A stretch of 64,000 nucleotides of DNA. Source: Nitrospira sp. (GTDB lineage: Bacteria; Nitrospirota; Nitrospiria; Nitrospirales; Nitrospiraceae). Positions 52,016-62,507 of this stretch are shown here, piece after piece (the stretch's first letter is position 1; each line of letters opens with the position of its first letter). The notes below the pieces were generated by a model. That model was not told the origin of the DNA, did not search any database, and saw nothing but the letters and a program-made list of their open reading frames with translations. The stretch lies in assembly GCA_018242665.1 (NCBI GenBank), contig JAFEBL010000013.1:1-64000 (forward strand). The letters are read 5' to 3'. Position numbers and translations under genes: made by a program.

Positions 52016-55000
52016 CTAGGCCGGTTGAAGATCGCCGAGCTTGACCGAGATCAACGTCGACACACCCGGCTCTTCCATCGTCACACCGAACAGCGAATCC
52101 GCCATGGCCATCGTCCGCTTGTTGTGCGTGATGACGAGAAATTGCGCGGTCGCCGACAAGCTGCGCAACACCGCCGTAAATCGGCCGATGTTTTCTTCGT
52201 CCAAGGGCGCATCGATTTCGTCCAGGATACAAAACGGCGTCGGACGAATCAGGAAGCTCGCGATCAGCAGCGCCATCGCGGTCAACGTTTTCTCTCCGCC
52301 GGACAACATGGTGATGCTCTTCAGGCGTTTCCCCGGCGGCTGCGCCACAATTTCCACCCCCGGCTCTCGCGCCCCGTTGTCCTCCGCACCTTCCTCCAGC
52401 GGCTCTTCCACCAACTGCAATTCCGCACGCCCGCCGGGAAAGAACTGCGCAAAGACGTCACGGAATTTCTGCTGCAGTTCGTTGAAGGTCTCCACGAACA
52501 TGTCCTTGGTCGTGCGGTTGATCCGCTGGATAATTTCCTTGAGCGACGCAATGGAGGTCGACAAGTCCTGCTCTTGCGTCGTGAGGAATTGGTACCGTGC
52601 CTCCAATTCGCGATGTTCTTCAATCGCCGCCAGATTGATCGCGCCCATACGATCCAGGCGCTCGCGGATTTTCTGAATCTGTTCCCGCAATTGGGGCGTG
52701 TCGAGCAGGGAGACCGGCGCAGCCGGGGCTTCCCCTTCCGGTGCCTCTTGCCCCTCCGCCGGTATGAGCAGGGCGGCTGGATCAATCTGATACGTGCCGA
52801 CCAGGGTGCTTTCAATCGTCGAGAGATGCGCCTTCACTTCCGCCTTGTGCACCTCCGCAGTCATGCGTCGTTCGTGCAAGGCCGACAATCCCTGCCGGAC
52901 CGTGGTCAACGCTTCTTCGACGGCATGCAAGCCGCTCATCTCCTGCGCCTGCTGCTCTTGCGCTGCAACCAACTCCGCCTTGATGCCGTCCACTTCGGCT
53001 CCCAACTCACGGCACAGCGCTTCCTGCCTGGTCTGCTCTTCGCGACTGTTCTCTGTCGCTTCCGCCAGCCCAGCCAATTGTTCTTCAAGGTCGGTCACCC
53101 GCCGCTGTGCGGCATCGAGCCGTTGCGTGAACCGCGCAACATCGTTGGTAGCATGCTCCCGCCTGCCGCGCATACTTTCTACCGACAGCCGGACCTCGGT
53201 CAGTCGCTGCTGGATCGCCAGACTTTGGCCTTCGATGACCACCAATCGTTCCCGCACTTGGAGCAGGCCGGTTTCCTGGCCGGCCTTTTCGCCCACCCAC
53301 TGTGCCAGCTGCGACTGGCTCGACTGAAATTCTTCTTGGAGCCGCGCCTGCTCGGCTAGTCCACGCTGCAGTTCGTCGCCCAACACCTCCATGCGCCGGT
53401 GCAATTCTCCACGCTGACGCTCCACACCCGCGTCGTCTTTCTGCAGCGACAATTCCAACATTTCCGCTTCCCGGATTGCCCGGCCCAGGCGCTGTTCGTC
53501 TTCACGTCCCAACCCTAACGCAGCCGCAGCCTCGTCTCGGGCCACCCTGGCGAGATCCAACGCCTGCGCCGCTTCGGTCCGTTTCGCCTCCAACTCCAAC
53601 ACTTCGCGCCGACGCTGGAGCAAGCCGCCGCCGGCGCTGGTGCCGCCACCGGTCATCACCCCGGCGGCATCGAGCGTCTCACCGGTAAGCGTCACATAGG
53701 TGGGCCCGGTTGGAGCCGTCCACTGATGTTGATTCCAGAGCGCCAGGGCCACCGCAACGGACTCCACGATGACGATGCCGTCAAACAGGTAACTCAGGGT
53801 AGATGACGCCGCGCCTTGCGCACGGACCACATCCACCGCGCGACCGACGACTCCCGGTTGCCCGTTCAGCGTCGGCCACCAGGTCGCCGAAGGATCACCG
53901 GCCGACTGATCCATTCCCCATCGAATCTGCTGCGGGATAAACGCCCCGCGGCCAAGCTCCTTGCCTTTCAGAAATTCTATGGCGCGATTGGCAGCGGCAG
54001 GCTCATCGACCAACCAGCCGCGTACCCGCTCACCGAGAATCGTCTCGACGGCACGGTCCAGGCCGGGCGGAATCACCAGCCACTCAGCCAGCGCCTCCTT
54101 GACCCCTTCGCATGTCTTCAGCGCCGTGCCTTCCTCTTCCCCTTCGCGGCCATACCCCATTTCCTCTCGCACGACACCTTGGAGTGCGCCGAGGCGCGAT
54201 TCCACTCCGGCCACATCTTCGGACAACCGAACGATATCGCGATCGAGTCCGGAGATTTGCCCCCCCAGCCCTTCAATGCGCTCAATGGCCGCCTGGCGTT
54301 CGGCCATGAGGCCCTCGATGCGCTGCGAGGCCTCTTCGCGCTGCGCCGCAAGCAGGTCGCGCTGCTCGTCGAGCCCGGCCACCTGAGCCACCAGCTGTTC
54401 CCGTTCGCGCGAGACACGCTCGGCTCGGGCGACGGTTTCCTGTTGGCGCGCTGTCACCTGCGTGAGGCTCTGCTCGGTGTTGGCAACAAGCACGGCCAGA
54501 TTCAGGACGTCTTTTCGCGCACGTTCTTCTTCAGCGACTGTTGCGGCGCGATGCCCGGCCAGTGTTTTCGCCTCACTGTCGGCCTGCTGGAATTGCGCCT
54601 CCTGCTCGACGATATCCCCATCGAGTTGAAGAAGCGTCGCCCGTAATTCTTCAATCTCACCCTGCGCCTGCTCCTGATCCGCCGCCAGCCGTTGCATTTC
54701 CTGCGCAGCTTGGACCCGTTGCCGCTCGAAGAGTTCTGTCCGGTTTCGCTCAACTTCCGCCGCCGTCAAGGCTTGTGACTGGCGCTGTTCGGTGCCGGCT
54801 AACGTCTCCCGTACTCGCCCAATCGCTTCCGCTGCATCGTTCATCCGCAGTCGAATGGCTTCTTGCTCAGAATCCAGCCGAGCCTGCTCGGCGACCTGTT
54901 CGGCCTCCAGCGTTTCCACTTCACGGGCTTCGCGGTCCACCGCCTCCAAATCGGCATGCATCGTGCGATAATCACGGGACAACAGTTCGATCTCCAGCCC

Positions 55001-55696
55001 CTTGGCTTCCTGCTGTAACGTCTGATAGGTCCTGGCCTGGCGAGCCTGCCGCTCCAACGAGTTCAGTTGCTTCTTCACTTCCGCCACAATGTCGCGCACC
55101 CGCAGCAGGTTTTGCTGGGTGGATTCTAATTTGCGCAGCGCTTCAGCCTTTTGCTTTTTGTACCGGACGATGCCGGCGGTTTCCTCGATCAGTTCCCGTC
55201 GGTCTTGTGGCGAGGCCTGAAGAATCTGCTCGATCCGTCCCTGCTCGATAACCGTATGGCCCTTGGAGCCGGCTCTCGTCTCGATCAATACATTGCGGAT
55301 GTCTTTGAGCCGGCATGGCGTCTTATTGATGAGATATTCGCTGTCGCCGTTCCGATAGAGGCGCCGCGTAATCATGAGTTCTTGGTATTCGCTCAATTCG
55401 CTCGGCAGGCCGGAAATCGCATCCAGCCGCAACTCGCCCAGGCCGCCGATCACCAGCGACACCTCCACCAACCCCAACGGCTTGCGTAGTTCCGTGCCGT
55501 TGAAGATGACGTCTTCCATCTTCTCGCTCCGAAGCGTTTTGGTGCTTTGCTCGCCCAAGACCCAGAGGATGGAATCCACCACGTTGCTCTTACCACTCCC
55601 GTTCGGACCCACGATGGCCGTGATGCCTTTCGGAAATTGGATTTTCGCCTCCGCGAATGACTTGAAGCCGAGCATTTCCAGGGTCTTCAGATACAC
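52016..55696 (-). CDS. smc: chromosome segregation ATPase SMC
   Basis: 1226 aa. Head domain halves at both ends: Walker [21 protein letters not shown] near 34 and C-terminal signature [14 protein letters not shown] with Walker [16 protein letters not shown]. Two long coiled-coil arms (about 170-500 and 690-1040) flank the hinge (about 520-680, with [10 protein letters not shown] and GGGTSAGGG). It organises and segregates the chromosome with ScpA/B. GTG 55696 is chosen: GGAGG lies six bases before it and it begins [15 protein letters not shown], the usual SMC start. Confidence 0.96.
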   Translation of the reverse strand: MYLKTLEMLGFKSFAEAKIQFPKGITAIVGPNGSGKSNVVDSILWVLGEQSTKTLRSEKMEDVIFNGTELRKPLGLVEVSLVIGGLGELRLDAISGLPSELSEYQELMITRRLYRNGDSEYLINKTPCRLKDIRNVLIETRAGSKGHTVIEQGRIEQILQASPQDRRELIEETAGIVRYKKQKAEALRKLESTQQNLLRVRDIVAEVKKQLNSLERQARQARTYQTLQQEAKGLEIELLSRDYRTMHADLEAVDREAREVETLEAEQVAEQARLDSEQEAIRLRMNDAAEAIGRVRETLAGTEQRQSQALTAAEVERNRTELFERQRVQAAQEMQRLAADQEQAQGEIEELRATLLQLDGDIVEQEAQFQQADSEAKTLAGHRAATVAEEERARKDVLNLAVLVANTEQSLTQVTARQQETVARAERVSREREQLVAQVAGLDEQRDLLAAQREEASQRIEGLMAERQAAIERIEGLGGQISGLDRDIVRLSEDVAGVESRLGALQGVVREEMGYGREGEEEGTALKTCEGVKEALAEWLVIPPGLDRAVETILGERVRGWLVDEPAAANRAIEFLKGKELGRGAFIPQQIRWGMDQSAGDPSATWWPTLNGQPGVVGRAVDVVRAQGAASSTLSYLFDGIVIVESVAVALALWNQHQWTAPTGPTYVTLTGETLDAAGVMTGGGTSAGGGLLQRRREVLELEAKRTEAAQALDLARVARDEAAAALGLGREDEQRLGRAIREAEMLELSLQKDDAGVERQRGELHRRMEVLGDELQRGLAEQARLQEEFQSSQSQLAQWVGEKAGQETGLLQVRERLVVIEGQSLAIQQRLTEVRLSVESMRGRREHATNDVARFTQRLDAAQRRVTDLEEQLAGLAEATENSREEQTRQEALCRELGAEVDGIKAELVAAQEQQAQEMSGLHAVEEALTTVRQGLSALHERRMTAEVHKAEVKAHLSTIESTLVGTYQIDPAALLIPAEGQEAPEGEAPAAPVSLLDTPQLREQIQKIRERLDRMGAINLAAIEEHRELEARYQFLTTQEQDLSTSIASLKEIIQRINRTTKDMFVETFNELQQKFRDVFAQFFPGGRAELQLVEEPLEEGAEDNGAREPGVEIVAQPPGKRLKSITMLSGGEKTLTAMALLIASFLIRPTPFCILDEIDAPLDEENIGRFTAVLRSLSATAQFLVITHNKRTMAMADSLFGVTMEEPGVSTLISVKLGDLQPA

Positions 55697-55744
55697 CGGC
55701 GACCTCCAGAGCAAGAAGGTTGAGATGGGATACTGTGCGAGGAC

Positions 55745-55833
55745 TAAAAAACGAAAAAACTTTCTATCACAGCGATAGGATCAATGCAAAGAAAAAGCCC
55801 TGGATATGGGGGAAGAAAGAAGCCACTCCCCCA
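55745..55833 (-). terminator. tandem hairpins after ispH
   Basis: In minus-strand order, a perfect 7-bp stem TGGGGGA/TCCCCCA (55827-55833 with 55807-55813) is followed by CTTTTTC, then a weak 5-bp stem CTATC/GATAG (55764-55768 with 55774-55778) followed by two runs of six T. Together they probably end ispH transcripts before smc. Confidence 0.5.
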
Positions 55834-55887
55834 ACATATGGAGGAGAGGCTGATTTTGCGTAGGAGAATCGGAAGCTGAGCGAACGG

Positions 55888-56850
55888 CTAATTGACCGAT
55901 GCGGTTTTACGCGAAGCGGACTCGATCGTCACCAGCTCTTTCGGCAGGAGAAACTCCACATCCTCTTCGATGACGGTCAGTTCTTCGACCTCTTCAGACG
56001 AGCCCAGGCGCTTCAGATAGGCCACCACTTCCGTCACCAACACTTCAGGGGCCGAGGCGCCGGCTGACAAACCGACACTCTTCGCGTCCCTGAGCCAGTC
56101 AGGGTTGATGTCCGAGGCGGCGTCGATGAGATAGGAGGGAATGCCACAGTGCTCACCCAACTCCCGCAGACGGTTGGAATTCGAACTATTCGGCGATCCG
56201 ATCACAAGAATCACATCGACCAACTTCGACAAGGACTTGACCGCATTCTGGCGATTCTGGGTGGCGTAACAAATATCTTCCTGATGTGGCCCCTTGATGT
56301 TGGGGAACCGATGGTGCAGCGCTTCAACAATGTCGCGGCATTCATCCACGCTCAGCGTCGTCTGGGTGACGTATGACAGATTCTGCGTTTTTTCCACCTG
56401 CAACGTCTCGACATCTTGTACGGAAGATACGAGGTGGAACTTATCCGGAATCTGCCCCAGGGTGCCGATGACTTCCGGATGGCCAGCATGGCCGATCAGA
56501 ATCAATTCATACCCCTGCGTGTAGTCGCGATTCACTTCGTTATGGACTTTGATCACCAACGGGCAGGTGGCGTCGATCACGTGCAGACGGCGGCTCTGCG
56601 CCTCTTCCCACACGGACTTCGCCACACCGTGGGCGCTGAAAATCACGACTGAGCCTTCGGGAACCTCGTTCAACTCCTCCACGAACACGGCGCCCTTCTG
56701 CCTCAGCGAGTTCACCACATGCCGGCTATGCACGATCTCGTGGCGCACATAAATCGGCGCGCCATATTTCTTGAGCGACAAATCGACGATATCAATCGCG
56801 CGATCGACGCCCGCGCAAAATCCCCGAGGATTGGCCAAATATATCTTCAT
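55888..56850 (-). CDS. ispH: HMB-PP reductase (IspH/LytB)
   Basis: 320 aa. Last MEP-pathway enzyme, giving IPP and DMAPP. Begins [18 protein letters not shown] as in the E. coli protein. The three iron-sulfur cysteines are in [17 protein letters not shown] and [25 protein letters not shown] binds the substrate. The start at 56850 matches the family; upstream in-frame codons are not used. It is divergent from the phoB-like gene. Confidence 0.96.
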   Translation of the reverse strand: MKIYLANPRGFCAGVDRAIDIVDLSLKKYGAPIYVRHEIVHSRHVVNSLRQKGAVFVEELNEVPEGSVVIFSAHGVAKSVWEEAQSRRLHVIDATCPLVIKVHNEVNRDYTQGYELILIGHAGHPEVIGTLGQIPDKFHLVSSVQDVETLQVEKTQNLSYVTQTTLSVDECRDIVEALHHRFPNIKGPHQEDICYATQNRQNAVKSLSKLVDVILVIGSPNSSNSNRLRELGEHCGIPSYLIDAASDINPDWLRDAKSVGLSAGASAPEVLVTEVVAYLKRLGSSEEVEELTVIEEDVEFLLPKELVTIESASRKTASVN

Positions 56851-56923
56851 CTTCTGTATCCCCTTCACGCTCATGATGGCGTGCTCGGCATTCCACGACG
56901 ACGGGCGGCACACAACACGAGTC

Positions 56924-56953
56924 ACCTTACGTCAGACCCGCCCTTGCCGTCAA
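56924..56953 (-). promoter_or_regulatory. possible promoter of ispH
   Basis: Minus-strand TTGACG (56948-56953), an 18-base spacer and TAAGGT (56924-56929), about 70 bases before the ispH start. Good -35, weak -10. Confidence 0.4.
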
Positions 56954-57002
56954 ATGGAAGATCCTGTTGAGGCGTCCATGGGATTGTGGGAGAATCCCGC
57001 AC

Positions 57003-57719
57003 ATGCCCTCCCCGACCACGGCGCACAAAAAAATCCTGATCGTCGAAGACGAAAAAGACATTCTTCAGCTCGTGAAGTTGTACCTGGAGAAAGAGGGATA
57101 CCGGACGGTGTCCGCCATGACCGGCATGGAAGGACTGCGCCAGGTGACCGCCGAACATCCGGACCTGGTCATCCTGGATCTCATGCTCCCCGAACTGGAC
57201 GGTTTGGAAGTGTGCACACGCATCCGCCTGAATCGAGAAACCGCACTCCTGCCCATCCTCATGCTGACCGCCAAGGCGGAGGAATCCGACACGGTGATCG
57301 GGCTGGAACTGGGAGCCGACGACTACGTCACCAAACCCTTCAGCCCCAAGGCGCTGGTGGCGCGGGTGAAGGCCCTGCTCCGGCGATTGGATCGCCATGC
57401 GAACAGCCCGCAGACGCAGTATCAATATGGCTCGCTGACGGTGGATCTTTCCCGGCATGAGGTCCGGCTGAATGGCGAAGAAATCACCCTCACGGCCAAA
57501 GAGTTCGGCCTGTTGGAGCACCTGCTGCGCAACGTGGGACGGGTGCTGACCCGCGACGTGTTACTCAGCGCAGTCTGGGGGTATGACTATTACGGAACAA
57601 CACGCACCGTGGACGTGCATGTGCGGCGCTTGAAACAGAAACTCCCGATCCTGGAGGACGCCATCGTGTCGATCAAGTCACTCGGCTATAAATTGCGCGA
57701 AGCCGACGTCCCTGCATGA
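57003..57719 (+). CDS. OmpR/PhoB-family response regulator
   Basis: 238 aa. Receiver domain (KKILIVEDEKDILQLVKLYL; phosphoacceptor Asp in VILDLMLPELDG; Lys in YVTKPFSPKAL) and a winged-helix DNA-binding domain (ALLRR linker, LTAKEFGLLEHLL, TTRTVDVHVRRLKQKL). The length and pattern match PhoB. ATG 57003 gives the usual start. It overlaps the kinase gene by four bases and neighbours a phosphate transporter, so a phosphate-starvation role is likely. Confidence 0.92.
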   Translation: MPSPTTAHKKILIVEDEKDILQLVKLYLEKEGYRTVSAMTGMEGLRQVTAEHPDLVILDLMLPELDGLEVCTRIRLNRETALLPILMLTAKAEESDTVIGLELGADDYVTKPFSPKALVARVKALLRRLDRHANSPQTQYQYGSLTVDLSRHEVRLNGEEITLTAKEFGLLEHLLRNVGRVLTRDVLLSAVWGYDYYGTTRTVDVHVRRLKQKLPILEDAIVSIKSLGYKLREADVPA

Positions 57720-59572
57720 ACCTCGGCATCCGCTGGAAAGTCGCCCTGGGCACGCTCGCCGCCGTGCTCGTCGGCCTCGTGGTCGCGGGATGGCTGGTCA
57801 TCCGCTCTGTGGAGCAGACCGAACTCGGGCGGATGGCCGAGATGTTAGACACTCGCAGCGGTTTGGCCGCAATGACCCTCAGGCCGCTGTTCGATCAATC
57901 GGGCCCGACCACTCCTCCACCCCAGCTCCATGCCACCATCCGTGAATTGAGCCAACAGGCCCATCTCCGCATCACTGTGATCCGGGAGGATGGAACGGTC
58001 CTCTCCGACAGCGCCGTTCCCGCCGATGGCCTCTCGCAGGTCGACAACCACCTCTCCCGCCCTGAAGTGGCGCAGGCATTGGCCTCAGGGCGCGGGATGG
58101 ACATCAGAGCCAGCCAGACCACCGGCGAACGCACCTACTACGTCGCTCGCCTGCTGACCGAGCCAGCGCAACGGCACCCGGGCACGCCGGTCATCCGGCT
58201 CGGCCTGCCGCTGACCTCGATCGACGAACGGGTCCGCCACATCCAGCAAGATCTGTTAATGGCCTTCGGTGCAGCCTTTCTGCTGGCCATGGTGCTGGGC
58301 CTCTGGGTTTCCCGCAATCTGACCAAACCGCTCTCCGAAATGGCCGCGGCGGCCCGGCAATTAGCAGAAGGGACGCCGGGAGTCCGGTTGGTCGTGACCT
58401 CCACCGACGAGGTGGGATTGTTGGCCCGCACGCTGAATCACATGACCGACCAATTAGAAACAAAGATCAAGGAAATCTCCGACGATCGCGCACAACTCCT
58501 GGCGATGCTGATCGCCATGGTGGAAGGCGTGATGGTGCTGGACTATCGAGGGACTGTCGTTCAGGTGAACCCCGCCCTGGAACGCATGTTCGCCCTGGAA
58601 CTGACGGACTCGCGAGGCCGTCATTACGCCGACGTGATCCGGCACGAGAGCCTGACCGCGCTCGTGTCGGCAGTGCTCCAGACCCGTTCCGGGCAGGGCG
58701 GGGAAATGACCCTCTCCCCCAGCGGGCGTTGCCTGCGGGTGGAGGCGTCGATCGCGGGCGGCAATCGCGAACAAGAGGCGTATGCCGTATTCGTGTTTCA
58801 CGACATTACGGAACTGCGCCGGTTGGAAAAAATCCGCAAGGATTTTGTCGCGAACGTGTCGCACGAGCTGCGCACGCCGCTCACGTCTATCAAAGGCTAC
58901 GTCGAAGCGCTGCTGGACGGGGGGAAGGATGACCCAAGCACGGCCACGGCGTTCCTGGAAATCATCATGCGGCAAAGTAACCGCCTCAATTTGATCCTGG
59001 ACGACCTGCTGCAGTTGTCACAAATCGAGTCCGGGCAAGTCCTGTTTCGCCGAGAGCCGGTTGAACTGCGTGCCCTGCTGGAGCGAACGGTCGCGGTGAT
59101 CAAGCCGCTGGCCGACAAAAAACACCATACCCTCGAGCTGGTTCTGCCTGAGCAGTACATGGTGGTGGAGGGTGATGAGGAACGCCTGGTACAGGTCTTC
59201 CTCAATCTGCTGGAAAACGCCGTGAAGTACACCCCGGATCACGGCCGGATTTCGATGTCCCTACGCTGGGCGTCAGGGCGACCGGGAACCGCGCGGGCCA
59301 TGATTGAGGTCGCCGTAGCCGATTCAGGCATCGGCATTCCCGACGCAGATCGCCCCCGGGTGTTTGAGCGATTCTACCGGGTCGACAAGGCTCGCTCGCG
59401 CGAACTCGGCGGGACCGGGTTAGGACTCGCCATCGTGAAGCATATTGTGGAGGCCCATAGCGGCTTGGTCTGGGTGGAGGGCAATGTGCCCAGGGGCAGC
59501 CGGTTCGTGGTGCACCTCCCTGCGACCGATAAACTCGCTACGACAGTTTCGACAGAAGCAGATAGCAAATAG
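57716..59572 (+). CDS. PhoR-like sensor histidine kinase
   Basis: 618 aa. N-terminal helix (VALGTLAAVLVGLVVAGWLV), a periplasmic sensor (about 35-170), second helix (LLMAFGAAFLLAMVLGLWVS), HAMP (TKPLSEMAAAARQLAEG), a PAS domain (about 250-370), the phosphoacceptor His in NVSHELRTPLTSIKGYVE, and the ATP-binding N, G1 and G2 boxes (NLLENAVKYTP, DSGIGIPD, GGTGLGLAIVKHIVE). It is expected to phosphorylate the regulator just upstream. The last 35 bases overlap the 3' end of pit on the opposite strand. Confidence 0.93.
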   Translation: MNLGIRWKVALGTLAAVLVGLVVAGWLVIRSVEQTELGRMAEMLDTRSGLAAMTLRPLFDQSGPTTPPPQLHATIRELSQQAHLRITVIREDGTVLSDSAVPADGLSQVDNHLSRPEVAQALASGRGMDIRASQTTGERTYYVARLLTEPAQRHPGTPVIRLGLPLTSIDERVRHIQQDLLMAFGAAFLLAMVLGLWVSRNLTKPLSEMAAAARQLAEGTPGVRLVVTSTDEVGLLARTLNHMTDQLETKIKEISDDRAQLLAMLIAMVEGVMVLDYRGTVVQVNPALERMFALELTDSRGRHYADVIRHESLTALVSAVLQTRSGQGGEMTLSPSGRCLRVEASIAGGNREQEAYAVFVFHDITELRRLEKIRKDFVANVSHELRTPLTSIKGYVEALLDGGKDDPSTATAFLEIIMRQSNRLNLILDDLLQLSQIESGQVLFRREPVELRALLERTVAVIKPLADKKHHTLELVLPEQYMVVEGDEERLVQVFLNLLENAVKYTPDHGRISMSLRWASGRPGTARAMIEVAVADSGIGIPDADRPRVFERFYRVDKARSRELGGTGLGLAIVKHIVEAHSGLVWVEGNVPRGSRFVVHLPATDKLATTVSTEADSK

Positions 59573-60530
59573 TCGAGAGTAGCGCCGCCCCAGGCAATGT
59601 AAAGAGCCAGGCGGACAGAATCCGTCTCGTCACCCCCCACCGCACCGCCGACAACCGTTTCACCGCCCCGACACCCATGACGGTGGACGTGATCGTGTGC
59701 GTCGTACTCACCGGAAGCCCGATATGGGCCGTCGCCATCAACACGATCGCCGCGCCCGTTTCGGCCGCGAATCCATGTACCGGTTCCAGCTTGACGATCC
59801 GCATGCCCAGGGTGCGGACAATCCGCCATCCGCCCACTGCCGTGCCAAGTCCCATCGCAATAGCGCAGGACCCGATCACCCAGGTCGGCACCTCTGCGGT
59901 CGGGATAGCCCCGGCTGACACGAGGGCCAGCGTGATGATCCCCATGGCCTTCTGTGCATCGTTTGCTCCATGGCTGAACGCCATGAAACTCGCGGAGATC
60001 AACTGCATGCGGGAGAACAACCGCAGCGCGACGGCTCGCTGCACGCGGAAAAACACCCAACTCAAGATCACCATCAACACCAGCCCGATGGCAAACCCGA
60101 AAAACGGTGAGAGAATCATGGCCTCCAGCACCGACCGCAAGCCTGAAAATTTGACGGCCGCCATGCCGCCATGCGTGAGCGCCGCGCCGACCAGGCCGCC
60201 AATGAGCGCATGCGAGGAGCTGGTCGGCAAGCCCAATAACAACGTCAAAAAATTCCAGACAATGGCACCAGCCAGCGCCGATGCCACCACGGTTTGCGTC
60301 ACCGACTGAGGGTCGACGATGCCGGTCCCCACCATCTTGGCCACCGCCGTGGACATGAATGCGCCGGCCACATTGAGCCCACCGGCCACGAGGACGGCGG
60401 TGGAGGGACTCACAACCCGAGTCGATACCACCGTCGCGATAGCGTTGGCGCTGTCGTGCCACCCATTGGAAAAGTCGAACAGCAATGCCAGGACCACAAC
60501 CACCAACAAGAGTCCACTCAGTTCAGCCAT
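59538..60530 (-). CDS. pit: inorganic phosphate transporter, PiT family
   Basis: 330 aa, about ten helices. Both family signatures are present: DFSNGWHDSANAIATVV near 20 and AFSHGANDAQKAMGIITLAL near 185. The short loop between halves is typical of bacterial low-affinity PiT carriers. It follows the DUF47 gene by 64 bases on the same strand, a common pairing in which the PhoU-like protein controls PiT. Confidence 0.92.
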   Translation of the reverse strand: MAELSGLLLVVVVLALLFDFSNGWHDSANAIATVVSTRVVSPSTAVLVAGGLNVAGAFMSTAVAKMVGTGIVDPQSVTQTVVASALAGAIVWNFLTLLLGLPTSSSHALIGGLVGAALTHGGMAAVKFSGLRSVLEAMILSPFFGFAIGLVLMVILSWVFFRVQRAVALRLFSRMQLISASFMAFSHGANDAQKAMGIITLALVSAGAIPTAEVPTWVIGSCAIAMGLGTAVGGWRIVRTLGMRIVKLEPVHGFAAETGAAIVLMATAHIGLPVSTTHTITSTVMGVGAVKRLSAVRWGVTRRILSAWLFTLPGAALLSTICYLLLSKLS

Positions 60531-60594
60531 GACCGCCGCTTTCCACCCTGTGCCGATTGATGTAAGTGAGTACCGAAGACGGCCCGAGATGGGC

Positions 60595-61212
60595 TCATGT
60601 GTGCTTTAACGCGATCCGCTCCAGGATGTTGGCGACATCTTCACAGCGATCGGTGCCCGCTTCGAAATTCTCGTAAATCTCTTTCCATTTGATGACGGCG
60701 ATCGGATCCGTTTCCTTGTCGAACAACGCCGAGATCGCCTCGCGCGAGATCCGGTCGGCTTCATTTTCCAGGCTATTGACCCGTACACTGCACTCCGTGA
60801 CTGCCTGGTGCGATTTGCCGAGCACATCGACCGTGGCGCCGACCTCGACCGCCGCCTGGTAGAGCACGTTCGCCAACCGAATCGCTGCCTCTGTCGGCAC
60901 CACGACCTTATACAGCACGAATCGATCGGCAATGGCTTCGACGACATCGAGAATATCGTCCAGGGCGCTGGCCAAATCATGGATGTCTTCACGGTCGATG
61001 GGCGTAATGAAGGTCTGGTTCAGTTTCCTGGCGATCTCGTGCGTGATACCGTCTCCGACATGTTCCACATCCTTGATCCGCTTCGCTTTCTCGACCGGAT
61101 TGCGAAAATCCTCCGTCATGTCCTTCAGCAGGCGGCTGCCTTCGATCATGTTATGGGCGGCATTCTTAAACAAATCGAAAAATGCTTCTTCCCGAGGTAT
61201 GAGCCCAAACAT
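60595..61212 (-). CDS. DUF47/PhoU-like protein, partner of PiT
   Basis: 205 aa, all helical, with typical start FGLIPREEAFFDLFKNAAHN, the EHVGDGITHEI metal-cluster-like helix near 49, and DREDIHDLASALDDILDVVE near 75. DUF47 proteins resemble PhoU and are thought to regulate adjacent PiT transporters. AAAGGACC lies upstream of the ATG. No signal peptide. Confidence 0.92.
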   Translation of the reverse strand: MFGLIPREEAFFDLFKNAAHNMIEGSRLLKDMTEDFRNPVEKAKRIKDVEHVGDGITHEIARKLNQTFITPIDREDIHDLASALDDILDVVEAIADRFVLYKVVVPTEAAIRLANVLYQAAVEVGATVDVLGKSHQAVTECSVRVNSLENEADRISREAISALFDKETDPIAVIKWKEIYENFEAGTDRCEDVANILERIALKHT

Positions 61213-61312
61213 AAGGTCCTTTCTCGCGAGCCGGACTGCCGGCCCTATTCCACACCCACTATGCCGCGCCCGCCCCTAATCTGATCCATCACCAGCGCTG
61301 TGACCTCACGGC

Positions 61313-62305
61313 TTACCATCGGACCAGCCCTGTGGCCCAGGTGAAGCCCCCGCCGAACGCACCGAGCAACACCAGATCTCCCGCGGCCACCCGGCGAGCC
61401 CGCACTGCCTGATCCAACGCGATCGGGAGGGAGGCCGATGAAGTATTGCCGTACCGTTCGATCACCGAATACATCATGTCGTGCGACAACCCCAGACGGC
61501 GGCGGAGTTGTTCCAAAATGCGGGCATTCGCCTGATGAACAATGACGCGGTTCAACGCTCCGGCCGTCAGTCCGACCTCTTTCAGCAATTCGACCACGGC
61601 TCGTTCCAAGTGGCGCACCGCCGCGCGAAAAACGGCACGGCCCCGCATTCGCAGCACATGCTCGTTCGCACGAACGGATTCGATTCCCCCCGGCCGCCGC
61701 GAGCCTCCGGCAGGGATCGTGATGAGTCCGTGCCCCGCCCCTTCGGCATAGAGCCGCAAACCCAGGACTCCAGATGCGTCGGCTACCTGCGATTCTTCTC
61801 CCACGACCACCACGGCACCGGCCCCATCGCCAAACAAGATGGCGGTCTCACGATCCGTCGGATCGAGTGACGTCGACTTGACCTCGGCAGCCACCACCAG
61901 GCAGGAGCGAATCTGGCCGCTTCGAATCAGCACATCCGCCATCGACAGCCCATAGAGAAAACCCGAACAGGACGCCGACACGTCCACCGCCATCACCGGC
62001 CCCGCCCCTAACAGGCGCTGCACATGACAGGCCGTGGAGGGAAAGGCGCTGTCGGGAGACGTAGTCGACACCAAAATGGCATCCAGCGAGGCGGGAGCCA
62101 AACCCGCTGCCTCACAGGCTTGTTGGCATGCAACCACCGCCAAATCCGAGGAGGCCTGTCCCGGGTCCGCCCAATGCCTGGTCCGGATTCCGGTCAGGGC
62201 GAGGATCTGTTCAGCACTCAACCCAAGCGGCTCCCCGACCTCCTCGTTGCCGACCTTTCGAGAGGGCACGAACGAACCGGTTCCGACTATGCGACTGCGC
62301 TTCAC
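61313..62305 (-). CDS. fabH: beta-ketoacyl-ACP synthase III
   Basis: 330 aa. Condenses acyl-CoA with malonyl-ACP to start fatty acid synthesis. The Cys-His-Asn triad is visible: VDVSASCSGFLYGLS, VIVHQANARI and ERYGNTSSASLP; GAFGGGFTWATGLVRW ends the protein. GTG 62305 has AGGA six bases upstream and gives the family start SRIVGTGSFVPSR; the promoter at 62375-62403 excludes the longer frame from 62422. Confidence 0.95.
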   Translation of the reverse strand: MKRSRIVGTGSFVPSRKVGNEEVGEPLGLSAEQILALTGIRTRHWADPGQASSDLAVVACQQACEAAGLAPASLDAILVSTTSPDSAFPSTACHVQRLLGAGPVMAVDVSASCSGFLYGLSMADVLIRSGQIRSCLVVAAEVKSTSLDPTDRETAILFGDGAGAVVVVGEESQVADASGVLGLRLYAEGAGHGLITIPAGGSRRPGGIESVRANEHVLRMRGRAVFRAAVRHLERAVVELLKEVGLTAGALNRVIVHQANARILEQLRRRLGLSHDMMYSVIERYGNTSSASLPIALDQAVRARRVAAGDLVLLGAFGGGFTWATGLVRW

Positions 62306-62374
62306 GGAGTTCCTACCGAAGTATCTTTGAGGATCGTCGACAACTCTCTCCCACTCCTCTGGAGACGCGGCGCG

Positions 62375-62403
62375 ATTATAGGACCCGGCTCGGGGAGGGT
62401 CAA
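62375..62403 (-). promoter_or_regulatory. strong sigma70 promoter of fabH
   Basis: Minus-strand TTGACC (62398-62403), a 17-base spacer and perfect TATAAT (62375-62380). Predicted start near 62368. Its -35 box is only 18 bases from the -35 of the divergent bamD promoter. Confidence 0.8.
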
Positions 62404-62421
62404 CCTCCATGCAGAGATTCA

Positions 62422-62450
62422 TTGCATTTCGCCCGATGATCTGCTAGAAA
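62422..62450 (+). promoter_or_regulatory. probable promoter of bamD
   Basis: TTGCAT (62422-62427), a 17-base spacer and TAGAAA (62445-62450), predicted start near 62457, leaving a leader of about 50 bases with AAGGAG seven bases before ATG 62508. Confidence 0.5.
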
Positions 62451-62507
62451 AATTCTGTAGTTACGATTGATCTCGCCTTTGGGTCTTGAGCTGCAAGGAG
62501 TTGCTGG

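Noticed and set aside
51998-53359. 453-aa plus-strand open frame across the shc-smc gap and the 3' part of smc
   Set aside because: Lies antisense to smc, which has complete head, hinge and signature motifs; the translation has no recognisable fold.
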